This document shows positions 34,844 through 44,264 of a stretch of DNA of 64,000 nt, piece after piece (position 1 is the first letter of the stretch; each line of letters begins with the position of its first letter). The stretch is from Hydrangea macrophylla. Lineage: Eukaryota; Streptophyta; Magnoliopsida; Cornales; Hydrangeaceae. The stretch is taken from NCBI GenBank assembly GCA_033977485.1, contig CM066989.1, positions 98,785,887-98,849,886 on the forward strand, written 5' to 3'. The notes under the pieces are model-generated. The model had not been told where the DNA came from and did not search any database. It saw only the letters and a program-made list of their open reading frames with translations. The position numbers and the translations under genes are program-made.

Positions 34844-35547
34844 TGATGATACCAAAATTTGGTTAAGGTAATTAAAGTAATTTGAGCAGAGAGAGAGAGA
34901 GAGAGAGAGAGAGTGTGTGAGACTGGTTTTTTGTATGTGGTTCGGCCCTATTAATAAAGGAACCTACGTCCACGTGTGTGTCTGAGCACGTCCACTATGT
35001 GAAATTAAACTGATGCAGGGACCTTGGTGATCCAACAATGGTGACTGGAACTACCAAGGGTCGGCCGTGCAGGGTGGCGCTTAAGATTTCTTAGGAGAGT
35101 GGCTAGACAATATAACGTATTTCTCTTGGTGAGATTTTTTTATTGGAATCCCCTCTAGTGGTGGTGAGTGGTCTCTTTTATAGATGCAAGAGACCTACTC
35201 GTACAAAGATAAGGAAATACAATCTAATTAGGATGTGATTGACACAAATCAAGTGTATTTCCTAATTTTATTAGGATTGATAGGCACTAATTGGATTAGG
35301 AAACAATGTACACTTTCCATTAGTCTTCTAAATGGAGTAGGAAACTGCCTGAAACATTCTGGGGCGTGTCTCGTGGGCTTGGCTGGACTGCGCCTGTTTC
35401 ACACTCTCGACCTGTTGGTCGGGGCTTGCTGATGTACTGCTCGGGCTGATGCTTGCCCAAGGAACTATGCATGATTTGGTCAGGACAGGGACCAACTGCT
35501 GAGTTAAACTGCTCGGTCATAGGATAGGGCCAATTTTGGGCGTATCA
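34844..35547 (-). repeat. 3' LTR of the gag-only element (704 bp)
   Basis: It is the left copy on the plus strand. It includes (GA)n at 34,888-34,913 and GAACCTACGTCCACGTG, the reverse of the GTGGACGTAGGTTC phrase shared with other Tat-like LTRs here. Confidence 0.85.
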
Positions 35548-35566
35548 GCTGCCCCTCATTTCCAAG
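35548..35566 (-). promoter_or_regulatory. Polypurine tract of the gag-only element
   Basis: Plus GCTGCCCCTCATTTCC is the reverse of GGAAATGAGGGGCAGC, next to the LTR. It is nearly identical to the tract at 27,513-27,528. Confidence 0.85.
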
Positions 35567-36640
35567 GTTGACTTGATGCCATATCGGGGCACATTTGGAA
35601 ATCTATTTGATGCCACTTGCCACTATTTGAGTGCTCGGGGAAGCTGTCTTGGAGCTTTTGAGTCTCGTGAGTCCTTGGGAACTGGCTAAGAGTTAATACT
35701 TAGCCTAGCTTGGAGTCTTTAAGAGCAACTCCAACCATGTTATGCATCTTTTTATGCAAAATGCATAGAAATCACCCAAAAATTATTTTTGCAACATGAA
35801 TTTTGCATAACCACTCCAATCATGGTATGCATTTTGGTTATCTATCAATATTTTATAAATTTTCATCACTACTTGGAGTCTTGGTAGCCGTTTGATTTTT
35901 TTTGATGGAATGATGATGGCCATTGGATTTGCATAGGGCTTTTGCATCATTATGCAAATTTAATAGTTTTGATGGCACTTGTAAATATGCATAAGCATTT
36001 TGCATAATGGTTGGAGTACCATTTTTTCACCACATTATGCATGTCTCACCAAAATATGCATATGCATAATGTGGTTGGAGATGCTCTAAGTGCTCGAGAA
36101 TTGGCTGGGACTTGAGACTCGGCCTAATTCAGAGCCTTTTGCTTAAGTTAAGCTTTCAAGATGGTTATCTTCTACCCGCAAAACTTCATCAAGTTAAGGC
36201 TAAAAGAATTTGACCATGTTGGAAGAGCCGACCTAAAGTGTGTTACTTTAGGGTCCTTTTGTGCTAACTCCCCAGGATGGTTATCTTCCGCCCCTGTCAG
36301 CCTTCATCAAGACTGTTGGGAGAAGAGTTTGGCCATGTTGGTGGAGCCGACCTAAATCACGTTGCTTTAGGGTCTTTTTGCTCCTCTATCGTCGACCAAC
36401 CTAAGAGATTTTAGACACCTCTATCATTGGTTTGGACCTAAGTGGAATAATTGCCTCTGAGTACTATAAGCGCCCGGGTTGTCTAAGAGTTTGACTTTTA
36501 CCACAAGGCCTATAAGTACCCGGTGTGATTGCTGTTTAGTCCATTGTGCCTTTCTGCCCCCCAAGCTTTCGCTAAGACTAGGATCTTGTGGAGGCAAGGA
36601 CTGTAGGTGACCGACCTGGAACATGAGTGGTTGTAGGGTC
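35567..36640 (-). other. 3' non-coding region of the gag-only element
   Basis: No gene. A segment GATGGTTATCTTC...CATCAAG...GAGCCGACCTAAA is repeated (about 36,160-36,260 and 36,280-36,375). A MITE is inserted at 35,723-36,086. Confidence 0.5.
35723..36086. mobile_element. Harbinger/Tourist-type MITE
   Basis: Termini GAGCAACTCCAACCATG and, reversed, GAGCATCTCCAACCACA. It is flanked by TAA on both sides (35,720-35,722 and 36,087-36,089), the three-base duplication of PIF/Harbinger elements. The interior is rich in ATGCATAA/TTATGCAT palindromes. 364 bp, non-coding. Confidence 0.85.
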
Positions 36641-36654
36641 TTTTGAAGCTTACC

Positions 36655-36960
36655 ATCATCAGCCACCTAGGGGGATTTGCCCCCATCGTAGGTTGAACCT
36701 AAGTGAAGTTGGTGCCCCGGGCGTGACCCCGAGGTCTTTTGCCTACTGCGTAACAGTGGTCTTTTGTTGCCTCGGGGTTGAGCCCGAGGTCTTTTTAGTG
36801 CCTCGGGAGTGACGCCGAGGTCTTTTGATGCCTAGGGCATGACTCTGAGGTCTTTTTAGTGCCTTAGGCATTTAATCCGAGGTCTTTTTGAGGTGCCTCG
36901 GGTAGGACCCGAGGTCTTGCGGGAGCTCTCTGTAGTCTGTGAGGTCTCTTGCTATGATCG
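36655..36960 (-). repeat. GAGGTCTTTT minisatellite
   Basis: At 36,705-36,930 about seven units combine GTGCCTCGGG(G/T) and GACCCGAGGTCTTTT with variable spacers. Reversed, it is the AAAGACCTCGGG repeat of the Tat element at 17,145-17,245, and the adjacent CATCAGCCACCTAGGGGGAT is shared as well. Confidence 0.85.
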
Positions 36961-37044
36961 GGCAAAAAAACCACTGTGGTTGAGCTTGTCTGGACTGTTG
37001 GAGACAAGAGGTCAGATCTGAATTACCGGGCTCTTGATTTCTCT

Positions 37045-37225
37045 GAGTTGGAAGTAAGGTCGGGATCACTGGATCCTGATTGTTGCAAACTGGAGGTTGG
37101 GTCAGGGCTGCCAGACTCAGACCACTATGAATTGGACGTCAGGTCGGGACTGCCGGACTCAGATCGTTGTGAGCTGGAGGTCAGGTCGAGACTGCTGGAC
37201 TTAGACCTCTGTGAACTGGAAAAGC
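37045..37225. repeat. 42-bp minisatellite, about four units
   Basis: Starts near 37,045, 37,087, 37,129, 37,171 and 37,213 share GAGCTGGAGGTCAGGTCGG. The period is a multiple of three, so a plus-strand frame runs through with repeating LEVRSGLPDSD, but that frame lies antisense to the element and I do not regard it as a gene. Confidence 0.75.
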
Positions 37226-37247
37226 TGTCGACACTCCTGGGCTAATC

Positions 37248-38591
37248 TCACTTTCGCTTACTTTTGGAAGACTCGTTGCTTGCACCCCCGAGGTCTTTGG
37301 TCTTTATAAATTCTTCGGTGTCAATGTATTTTCCAACCCTCTCTGCAAGTTCAACAAAGGTTGCCTGTCGGTTTTGGTAAAACGATGTGGCACACTTGGC
37401 GTGTTGAAATCTTGAGCAAAAGGCTGTAATAGCTGCTGTCTCCTTCAGATTACAAACATGAAGCTTTTGTTGGTTGAAGTGATCAATGTGATCTTTCAAC
37501 GGCTCTCCCCTCTGCTGTCTGACAGTGAGTAGCCACGTGTCAGGTTGCGGTCAGTTAAGCACGCCTATGAACTGGCTAATGAACTGGCTGTAATAGCTGC
37601 TGTCTCCTTCAGATTACAAACATGAAGCTTTTGTTGGTTGAAGTGATCAATGTGATCTTTCAACGGCTCTCCCCTCTGCTGTCTGACAGTGAGTAGCCAC
37701 GTGTCAGGTTGCGGTCAGTCAAGCACGCCTATGAACTGGCTAATGAACTATTTGTTGAGCTTCTTGAAGTCTTTGACCGACCGGGGTTTCAGGGAGTAAA
37801 ACCATTGAGTGGCTGGGCCTTTTAAAGTGCTGGTACAGGCAATGTAGTTCGTCAGAGTTGGTGGCCAGGGCCATCCGAGCCTTGTAGGTCCGGACGTGGT
37901 TAACCGGGCTTCCCGAGCCGTTATAAGAATCAAGCTGAGGCTATTTGAATTTGCGCAGGATGGCAAACTTCAAAATCTGGCTGGAGAATGGTGACTCTGT
38001 CTTGGTATTGGCACGATTCTGAGTAGGGTTTTAACCCAGCTTTTTGGCCACTCCGTCAATCTGCTTCTGTAAGTCCTTGATACGGGCTACCACACTTTCC
38101 CGACTGGTATCCAGGTCACAGGTCGGGTTAGTGGAGGAGGCTTCTTTCTCATAGCGGTGTGTTGTCCTCAGGGATCGGGCTCGACTATGACTCCGGTGGA
38201 TCGTGTTCCCAAGGACACCTCGGCTCTTGACCGAGTAACCTTGGACTGATTCCTAGGCCATACGCTCTTGCCTCTCCTCTAGGGCAGCACGCCTACCGTT
38301 GATGTTTCTGGCATCTCCCATGCGGGACGGGTTGGCTTGGGCATGTTGTCTGGTCAAGATCGGTTCCCGACTGCGTGTAACGTTCCTGGGCTATTTCCCG
38401 GCCAATGACGGATTGCTTTGTTGGGCCAGTAGGGCTTCGATCTGCTGTTGTGTCTGATGCTGGATCTTCAAGAGTTGTGCGAGGGTCGCGGTGATCTGCC
38501 CAGATGTCAGAACTGTCAAAGTCGGCGCTGGGGCCAGTGGAACATCCTGGTTAGCCTGTTGTGCAGGTTTCTTACCCTTCTTCAATGGCAT
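37248..38591 (-). pseudogene. Gag of the gag-only element, broken
   Basis: Reading on the minus strand from 38,591: MPLKKGKKPAQQ and a Gln-rich N-terminus (ending at 38,391), then degraded sequence, then CTSTLKGPATQWFYSLKPRS and VKDFKKLNK (37,840-37,751), then HIDHFNQQKLHVCNLKETA, ATSFYQNRQATFVELAERVG and a stop at 37,248. This is the retrotransposon gag core seen at 9,200-9,690. A 164-bp tandem duplication (37,422-37,749) cuts the gene between the two core halves. No zinc knuckle, protease or polymerase follows. Confidence 0.8.
37422..37749. repeat. 164-bp tandem duplication inside gag
   Basis: GGCTGTAATAGCTGCTGTC begins at 37,422 and again at 37,586. The copies are almost identical (one visible difference, GGTCAGTTAAG / GGTCAGTCAAG), so the event is recent relative to the decay of the element. 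Confidence 0.9.
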
Positions 38592-38630
38592 GACGATCAG
38601 TCAAGAGATTTGTTGATGAGAAACTTGTTG

Positions 38631-38652
38631 GTTCCCACAGACGGCGCCAAGC
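38631..38652 (-). promoter_or_regulatory. Primer-binding site of the gag-only element
   Basis: Plus GTTCCCACAGACGGCGCC is the reverse of GGCGCCGTCTGTGGGAAC, a standard Gypsy primer-site region, directly beside the LTR. Confidence 0.85.
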
Positions 38653-41513
38653 TGATGATACCAAAATTTGGTTAAGGTAATTAAAGCAATTTAAGTGGAG
38701 AGAGAGACTAGTTTTTTGTATGTGGTTCAGCCCTGTTAATGAAGGAACCTACGTCCATGTATGTGTCTGAGCACGTCCACTATGTGAAATAAAACTACTG
38801 CAGGGACCTTGGTAATACAACAATGGTGACTGGAACTACCAAGGGTCAGCCGTGCAGGGTGGCGCTTAAGATTTCTTAGGAGAGTGGCTAGACAATATAA
38901 TGTATTTTTCTTAGTGAGATTTTTTTTATTGGAATCCCCTCTAGTGGGGGTGAGTGGTCTCTTTTATAGATGCAAGAGACCTACTCGTACAAGGATATGG
39001 AAATACAATTCAATTAGGATGTGATTGACACAAATCAAGTATGTTTCCTAATTGTATTAGGATTGATAGGCATTAATTGGATTAGGAAACTGTCATGACC
39101 CATCCCGCTAACGTGCGGAAACAGGACACGTGGCATGCCACCAAGGCTCAACCAGTTCATCTTATAACAATACGCAGCGGAAAAGTAACTTAAAACAACC
39201 TCGAGTGTATAAAACTTTGAAAACATTACCCTCCGAGTTATAAAATCCGTGTAAAATTGAAAACGCAATTATATTTCGAAACGAATGGTTTTAAGTTAAA
39301 AGGGGTCCCAAAGGTACCCTAAGAACCAATCGAAACATTTCCAAAAGTTGCGAAAGGTATAGAAAAAAATTTCTGACAGGGGGTATTTAGACCGGTCGAA
39401 CGACCCCATTCGACCGGTCGAATGACCCTCTGGCAGAATCCTGCAGAATGCTGCAGAATTTTGCCAAAGCATCACTCAACCTCTTCACTTCCATGCTTCC
39501 TAACATGTTGAAAACTTTTTAAACTTCACCATCTATACTAGATTTTTAAGATCGTCATAACGACATAATAATCCACAGAAAGAGATAATTAACGGAACAA
39601 GCTAAGGCTTGTTTGGCTCAAAATATTAAAGAACTAGTACAATCCTTCAAACCGTTAAATTTACAAGTAGAACCTTCAAAACACGAATCCACGAGTTCGG
39701 ATTCATTACCACGAATTCAAAAGGAGTTAAGTACATAACATGACCTTACAATTCCATTCCAAAACTTAAAAGTGACGTTTCTAGTCCTAACTTCCAAAAA
39801 TTACATTTTCAACCAAGGAATGGAAGACAAAAACATATACAAAGTGGTTCAACCCCGTCGTTCCCGCGGTCTCACTCTTCGCGCTTCTTTTTCCCTTTCT
39901 TCCTGTCACCTGCAATGGAGGAAATCTCCACTGCTCAGCTATATGTTGAGTGTACAATTCTAAACAAATGCATATGAGGCAATTCATGTTTTAAACATCT
40001 AAATCACATAATTTAGTCTCCGGGGAGAGAGATACGCATTCACCCAGTATATCGGCAAGTCTTAAATCTTAAACCGCGATGTCAATGGTTAGCCAAGGAT
40101 CACTCAACCATTACACCCATCTGCTCTGGTTGGCCACTTCCCACACCAAGCAAGTAGTCGTCACTACTATAAACTCTCAAACATCGAGAGGCGTGCACCG
40201 GCGTAAAATTTTATATCAAACTCCCCTTTGACCCACATAGACATTTAACATACTCATATAATCATGTCACCGTGCTTTTCTATACATACTCGCTAACTTT
40301 AACGGGCCTAATTTAACACATAAATTTGCCCGGATCACAAGTCATACAAAATATCTAAAACATCCAAAATTGTCTATATTACATAGGTTCGGAATTCATA
40401 CCTCGTGCGATTTTCCTATAACTTCGAAGGATGAACTAGGAGGTCAATTAAACGTCGGATTTCGAATTTCAAGCGATTCCTACAAGTTTACATGCGTTTA
40501 CCCCAAAATTCTAACATTAGGATTTTTATAAAACTTAACCAAACTAGTCCTAACTAGTATCAAAACGAAGCCCTTACCTCAAGGAGTTCGAATCTCGAAT
40601 TTGGTTGAAAACTGACGGACGAACGGTCGCTGTTTGTTGTCGCAAAGCCCGTAGCAATCAATCTCCCTTTCTCTCTCCTCTCCCAAGATATTATATAAGT
40701 TTTGTAACTAATGCAAATACATCCACTCCTATTTATAGACAAACTCTTCGGGAATTTCGTTTACTCCCCCGTGAGTTTCTTAAACTTCTAGTTAACTCCC
40801 GAAACTTCGCACACGTCCATTTTACAACTTTACGAGTGAAAATTATCAATTTCAAAAGTTTTCGACTAAGACTCGTTTGGGTCCAAAAATACGTCCGAAA
40901 ACTAAATTCTGTGGAATCTCTACACAACCTACCTTTTTATGACGTGTCACTCACGTTCTCACCACAGTTCTCAAAATGATATAAAACAGTATCAAAATTA
41001 CCAGAATTTACTCTTCGCAAATAAATTCACTATTCATGAAATATCAGATAGTTCAAATAACATTTAAAGCATATAAATGTCATTTAGTCATACGGATGCC
41101 TCATGGTCCTCCGATTACCGTGTCCTCAATCGACACTCCACCGTTGACTACAGTCAACTACTTATCACAAATTATTAATTAACATCGATAATTTGTGAAA
41201 TTCAAATATGCATGTTAAAACCATGAATCTTTGGAACGGTTGTGACAGAAACAATGTGCACTTTCCATTAGTTTTCTAACTGGAGTAGGAAACTGCTTGA
41301 AACATTCTGGGGCATATCTCGTGGGCCTGGCTGGACTGCGCCTGTATCGCACTCTCGACTTGTTGGTCGGGGCCTGTTGATGTACCGCTCGGGATGGCCA
41401 GACCGCTCGGGCTGATGCTTGCCCAATGAACTATGCATGATTTGGTCGGGACAGGGACCGACTGCTGAGTTGATCCGCTCGGTCATAGGATAGGGCCAAT
41501 TTTGGGCGTATCA
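38653..41513 (-). repeat. 5' LTR of the gag-only element, split
   Basis: The parts are 38,653-39,090 and 41,253-41,513. Together they match the left LTR, with the solo LTR inserted at the GGATTAGGAAAC/AATGTGCACTTTCC point. In the intact left copy the same place reads GGATTAGGAAACAATGTACA. Confidence 0.9.
39091..41247 (-). mobile_element. Solo LTR, Tekay-like, 2157 bp
   Basis: It begins TGTCATGACCC and ends TTGTGACA, with a perfect duplication GAAAC (39,086-39,090, 41,248-41,252). It is a sister of 17,680-19,827 throughout its length. On the minus strand a TATAAATA occurs near 40,730-40,737. ACCGGTCGAA palindromes are at 39,389-39,428. The empty site is preserved in the other LTR of the host element, which proves the boundaries. 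Confidence 0.95.
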
Positions 41514-41957
41514 GAAGATTATGCCCTTTGGATTACACATCGCACCTCAAATTTATCAGCGATGGATTGATACAATTTTCAAAGATCTAAAAGATTTTTG
41601 TGTTGTTTACATTGATGACATACTCATCTTCTCCAAAACCAGGGAAGAGCATAAACATCATTTAAAAATTCTCTGTGAACGATTTCAAAAACATGGGATC
41701 ATTTTGTCACCAAAAAAGATTGATCAAGAAAAAGAATCAATTGAATTTTTAAAAATTATTTTAAATCAAAACAGTTTAAAGTTACAAGAGCATATTTTAG
41801 CAAAAGTTCATGATTTTCCTGATATACTGGAAAACAAAGCTCAAATACAAAGTTTATTCGGAATTCTAAATTATGGACGAAATTTTATTTAAAATTTATC
41901 AAAAATAGATATTCCTTGGTTAGCTAAACTATGGAAAGATATCATTTTTGATTGGAC
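41514..41957 (+). pseudogene. Second half of viral RT
   Basis: After the insertion the frame continues IMPFGLHIAPQIYQRWIDT, then the catalytic VVYIDDILIFSK, ILSPKKIDQEKESIEFL and a stop at 41,890. Further codons (IDIPWLAKLWKD, FDWTD) reach 41,950, where a MITE fragment begins. The thumb and connection to RNase H are missing. YIDD shows the catalytic aspartates survive in this half. Confidence 0.85.
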
Positions 41958-42060
41958 TGATACTTTCACTCTATTTTTTATATAGAATTTAAAAGCCAGT
42001 CTATTCTTTTTTCTAAAATAAAAAAATATCAACTTTTGTTAATTTAAAATCCAAGTTATT
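41958..42060. mobile_element. MITE fragment at the viral right junction
   Basis: CTCTATTTTTTATATAGAATT, TTAAAAGCCAGTCTATTC and CTAAAATAAAAAAATATCAAC correspond to the left arm of the element at 7,051-7,531, in the same orientation. The right arm was not found. Confidence 0.55.
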
Positions 42061-42862
42061 TAAAACCCAAGTTAAACCCAACTTTTGTCCGAAATATTCA
42101 AAACCCAAGTTAAACCCAAGTTATTTATATTTATCAGAATGTTTTGGAAACTATCGAAATTTTTTCGGAAATTTTGTATCAGAAAATATTCCGAATATTT
42201 TCCAAAACTATTCCGATTCGAAATTATTATTAATTTTTTTTTTTGGAATTTTTAGAATTTAGAATTTCGAAATTCGAATTTATTTTATGTTGCAAAAATT
42301 AAATTTTTTTGAATCCAAATCGGACGGAATTGGAAATTTGGTTTCAAATAGCACCGCTAAGCACAACCCAATCCCATCTCAAGTTAGTAACATTTATGAT
42401 CAACCGTTTTTTTCAAAAGGTTTTTGCTTAGTAATTCATGCATCAATTCCATATTCTTCACAAGTTTTTTTTTTAGTTCAGATTTTATCTTCCTTTTTTT
42501 CCCTTTTTATTTATTTATTATCTTCCTAGTTTGGTAGGGTGAAAGGAATATGAGAATTACCTGACTACTTTATTTTTTAATATTTAATTGGTTGAATTTA
42601 TGAATGGATAACAAATACCATGCGTAACACACATAATATGCATGTGAGTTATTTGTGTTCCTTTTTGTGTGTTTTACATTTTATTTTCTTTAATATCAAT
42701 ACTAATCTCTAGAAATATGTTTATTAATTAAGTTTATGAATATGTAAGGATTACAACGTCTTGCACACGCAACACGTATGCTTGGCCGCTAGTAAAGATT
42801 AAAGTCTAAGTTAATATGACCATATAACAATTAGTCTCTTATGACTCTATATATCGCCTTTA
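42061..42862. other. AT-rich non-coding stretch
   Basis: It contains loose duplications of AACCCAAGTTAAACCCAA (42,055-42,120) and TTCCGAATATTTTCC-type sequence that resembles 3,235-3,300. No gene or complete element was recognised. Confidence 0.4.
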
Positions 42863-43321
42863 GAGCAACTCCAATGCTAGAGTCAAATCCATTATCAAAG
42901 CTAACATTTAAGAAAGTTGTACAAAATATGTGCTCTAATACAAGGACATTTGTGTTGCCAAAATTGGAGAAAGTCATTTTTATTTGTCAAAGAGAAAGTC
43001 ATTTACTTTCTCAAATATAGTATAGGAATTTTTGCCAAATTTTGACCATTGTACTTTTTCCTTATTTTTTTTATTCCTAGTGCACAACTACAATTCAATG
43101 TATAACATCAATTACTTTTGTATAAAATTTTATTATTATTATTAATTGTGGCAAAACTAGTGTACAAAATGCACTACCCAATGTATTAGGTTAATAGCTT
43201 TTGTGTCAAAAAATGACATTTTGTATTGGAGCATAATTGTCAAATTATAGATTTGTGACACTATAACATTGCTAAAATATAGATTTGAAAGATGAAATAG
43301 CTTTTTGCATTGGAGATGCTC
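42863..43321. mobile_element. Harbinger/Tourist-type MITE
   Basis: Ends GAGCAACTCCAATGC and, reversed, GAGCATCTCCAATGC. The target duplication is TTA (42,860-42,862, 43,322-43,324). It shares terminal motifs with the MITE at 35,723 but the interior differs. 459 bp. Confidence 0.85.
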
Positions 43322-43725
43322 TTATAATAGGGCACTTGGCACAACTTTTGTTTTCGCGATTCAATCATAAAAAAATAATTTCTGATTAAAAGTTGTTTTG
43401 TTTTTTGGGTAAAAGTGATTAAAAGTTGTTCACTGTAGGCACTTTTGGCCATCTGCAAGCTAAAAAAATTATTTTAACTTTTGAAGATCGATAATAATTG
43501 ATAAGCTCTAAAAATCATTGTCGAACATTACCATCTTAAACTGTATATTATATCACTTTTTTTTTTTGGCACTCATTGTCTAGCAATGCATTGAAAAGGA
43601 TTACATCCAACATCCTTTGTTGGTTTAAGTGGGTGTAGAAAAAAATTTCATGAACGCATTTAGAAACTCCCATGAAACGTGGATCAATTCTAAAGATGAA
43701 AAGTCTCCAATTATCGTCGATGTTA

Positions 43726-43880
43726 GGGGCACAAACAAGTTTCACAAATACTTATAAATACATTTTCTCTCTTTCCTGTGTGATATTGTGGAGTCTACTA
43801 AAATTATCCGAACCCCACAGTACCACCCAGGAGAGAGATAAAGTGTGTTTGTAAGTGTTTGTGAAACTTGTTTGTGCCCT
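43726..43880. mobile_element. 155-bp MITE
   Basis: Ends GGGCACAAACAAGTTTCACA and, reversed, the same for more than 20 bases. The interior has a second inverted pair (CTCTCTTTCCTG / CAGGAGAGAG). No clear target duplication. Overlapping short frames on both strands are palindrome artefacts. Confidence 0.75.
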
Positions 43881-44264
43881 CAATATTACTCTTGTTACAA
43901 GTCTTATGATTACGCCTATATAACGCACAAAAAAATTTATTTTATTTTTTAGAAAAATGCTAATTACATAGGTTTGAGACACCTAAAATATTTACCAACT
44001 AATAAGTCAATGAAATTTTGAAATAAAATCTAAATTTTGAGTTATGTTCTTTAGTAATTAATTAAAGAAGAGCTCAAGTTAGTTATTCAAGTCTTATTTA
44101 GGTGTCGTTTTTATGTGTGTCTAGCATTATCCTTTTATACTAGCCTACAACCCGCACAATGCGTGGGTACGCTATTTGTCATACAATGCTTATCAAAACA
44201 CTTTAAAATAAAAAGTAATTCGTAATACTCCACAACATTCCAATGCCATCAAAACAAAATTGAA
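43881..44264. other. Non-coding stretch
   Basis: AT-rich sequence with no gene, repeat or element that I can identify. Confidence 0.4.

Larger units (their letters stand above)
34844..41513 (-). mobile_element. Gag-only Tat-like element, minus strand
   Basis: Left LTR 34,844-35,547 and right LTR 38,653-39,090 plus 41,253-41,513 (split by a solo LTR) share TGATGATACCAAAATTTGG and GGGCGTATCA ends. A reversed polypurine tract abuts the left LTR and a reversed primer site abuts the right LTR, so the element runs on the minus strand. The interior (3.1 kb) holds gag, minisatellites and a MITE but no pol and no antisense gene. It is a non-autonomous relative of the element at 7,642. The flanks GAAGG and GAAGA are the 5-bp duplication with one change, in the RT of the virus. 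Confidence 0.85.
28357..41957 (+). mobile_element. Endogenous caulimovirid (pararetrovirus), split copy
   Basis: The viral parts are 28,357-34,843 and 41,514-41,957, about 6.9 kb in total. Gene order is RNase H end, viroplasmin/TAV-like gene, intergenic region with Met-tRNA primer site, small ORF, coat protein, movement protein, protease, RT. Because it opens within RNase H and closes within RT, it is a circular genome integrated from a break in pol. The order pol-then-TAV is that of caulimo-, soymo-, cavemo- and solendoviruses, not badnaviruses. Every gene carries stops or frameshifts, so the copy cannot be expressed as a virus. A gag-only Tat element sits in the RT. Confidence 0.85.

Noticed and set aside
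36976..37245. Plus-strand frame with 14-residue repeats
   Set aside because: It is an antisense reading of a 42-bp minisatellite in the gag-only element.
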